NCBI GenBank assembly: GCA_002381045.1
Contig: DFWT01000170.1
Span: 4,442-11,664, forward strand
Source of the DNA: Rhodoferax sp. UBA4127
GTDB taxonomy: Bacteria > Pseudomonadota > Gammaproteobacteria > Burkholderiales > Burkholderiaceae_C
DNA: 7,223 nucleotides
Direction: 5' to 3'
Program-made: the position numbers and the translations under genes
Notes under the pieces: model-generated
Databases searched by the model: none
The model's input: the letters and a program-made list of their open reading frames with translations, nothing else
Told to the model about the DNA's origin: nothing
Shown here: positions 7,075 through 7,223 of the stretch, piece after piece
Position numbering within the stretch: the stretch's first letter is position 1
Layout: every line of letters starts with the position of its first letter

Positions 7075-7079
7075 CTTAT

Positions 7080-7223
7080 TTACTTGCGCATCGGCGGCAA
7101 ATCGGTGCAACTGCCATGCGCCACTTCGGCGGCCATGCCAATGCTTTCACCCAGCGTCGGATGCGGGTGAATCGTTTTACCGATGTCAATAGCATCGGCG
7201 CCCATCTCGATGGCCAGCGCCAC
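7080..7223 (-). CDS. lpdA: Dihydrolipoamide dehydrogenase (E3), C-terminal fragment
   Basis: Only the last 47 codons and the TAA stop are in the window; the gene continues past the right edge. The flavoprotein E3 reoxidises dihydrolipoamide with NAD+ in the pyruvate and 2-oxoglutarate dehydrogenase complexes in the cytoplasm. The fragment contains HPHPTLGES, the C-terminal dimer-interface motif of this family: its second His is the active-site base that acts on the dithiol of the partner subunit, and the Glu that pairs with it is also present. The tail (AAEVAHGS...DLPPMRK) is of a betaproteobacterial type as far as I recall. It runs in the same direction as the tps genes, but 184 bases and a hairpin separate it from tpsB, so it is probably the end of a separate operon. 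Confidence 0.93.
   Translation of the reverse strand: MALAIEMGADAIDIGKTIHPHPTLGESIGMAAEVAHGSCTDLPPMRK

Larger units (their letters stand above)
6896..7079. promoter_or_regulatory. Intergenic region between lpdA and tpsB, expected to hold the tps promoter
   Basis: This 184-base gap follows the lpdA stop and precedes the preferred tpsB ATG. I see no convincing sigma-70 -35/-10 pair. What is visible: a hairpin next to lpdA (7051-7074), a dyad ATCAG-NN-CTGAT (7030-7041), a small hairpin TGGAG/CTCCA (6932-6950), and a 12-base palindrome touching the tpsB start (6896-6907). The tpsB frame stays open through part of this region (to a TTG at 6997), but the residues there do not look like a signal peptide. 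Confidence 0.5.

Noticed and set aside
6910..7170. Plus-strand 86-codon frame across the intergenic region and the lpdA end
   Set aside because: It overlaps the clear LpdA C-terminus on the other strand and its product has no recognisable features.

Overview
The window carries a two-partner secretion (type Vb) locus on the minus strand, read right to left: the 3' end of a dihydrolipoamide dehydrogenase gene (lpdA), a 184-base intergenic region, an outer-membrane TpsB transporter of the ShlB/FhaC/HecB family (577 residues from the preferred start), and a very large TpsA exoprotein of the filamentous-haemagglutinin type (1686 residues). At the left edge there is what looks like the start of a third, probably frameshifted, gene. 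The LpdA C-terminus (HPHPTLGES...AAEVAHGS...PPMRK) is of a type I associate with betaproteobacteria. The mixed base composition and the TpsA style (ESPR leader, WLLDPYDFTIA motif, GLUG, MBG and YDG repeats) fit that, so a Gram-negative betaproteobacterium is the best guess. The genus cannot be read from this window.

Right to left: lpdA ends at 7080 and is followed at once by a GNRA-capped hairpin (7051-7074). The region 6896-7079 should hold the promoter of the tps operon, but no convincing -35/-10 pair is visible; it does hold two short perfect dyads, one of them touching the tpsB start codon. tpsB (5162-6895) and tpsA (87-5147) are 14 bases apart, with a good ribosome binding site just after the tpsB stop, so they are almost certainly co-transcribed. 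After the tpsA stop an almost identical stop/ribosome-binding-site/ATG arrangement opens a third frame that breaks after 20 codons unless one base is restored.

How the genes work together: TpsA would be exported by Sec, using its extended signal peptide. Its N-terminal TPS domain would be recognised in the periplasm by the POTRA domains of TpsB, and the polypeptide would thread through the TpsB barrel and fold outside as a long beta-helix. lpdA is a housekeeping neighbour (E3 of 2-oxoacid dehydrogenase complexes) with no evident link.

The most unusual thing is inside TpsA. Around residues 1064-1176 there is a second TPS-like domain that aligns with the N-terminal one almost without gaps, and it is followed by the same order of elements as in the first half (an NYxLGxDIDA motif, GLUG repeats, a closing DFNxxW motif). 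The exoprotein therefore looks like two TpsA-like modules joined by an MBG/YDG linker. The mature protein also has only four cysteines, in two tight pairs, one of them (CPKC) 15 residues from the C-terminus.
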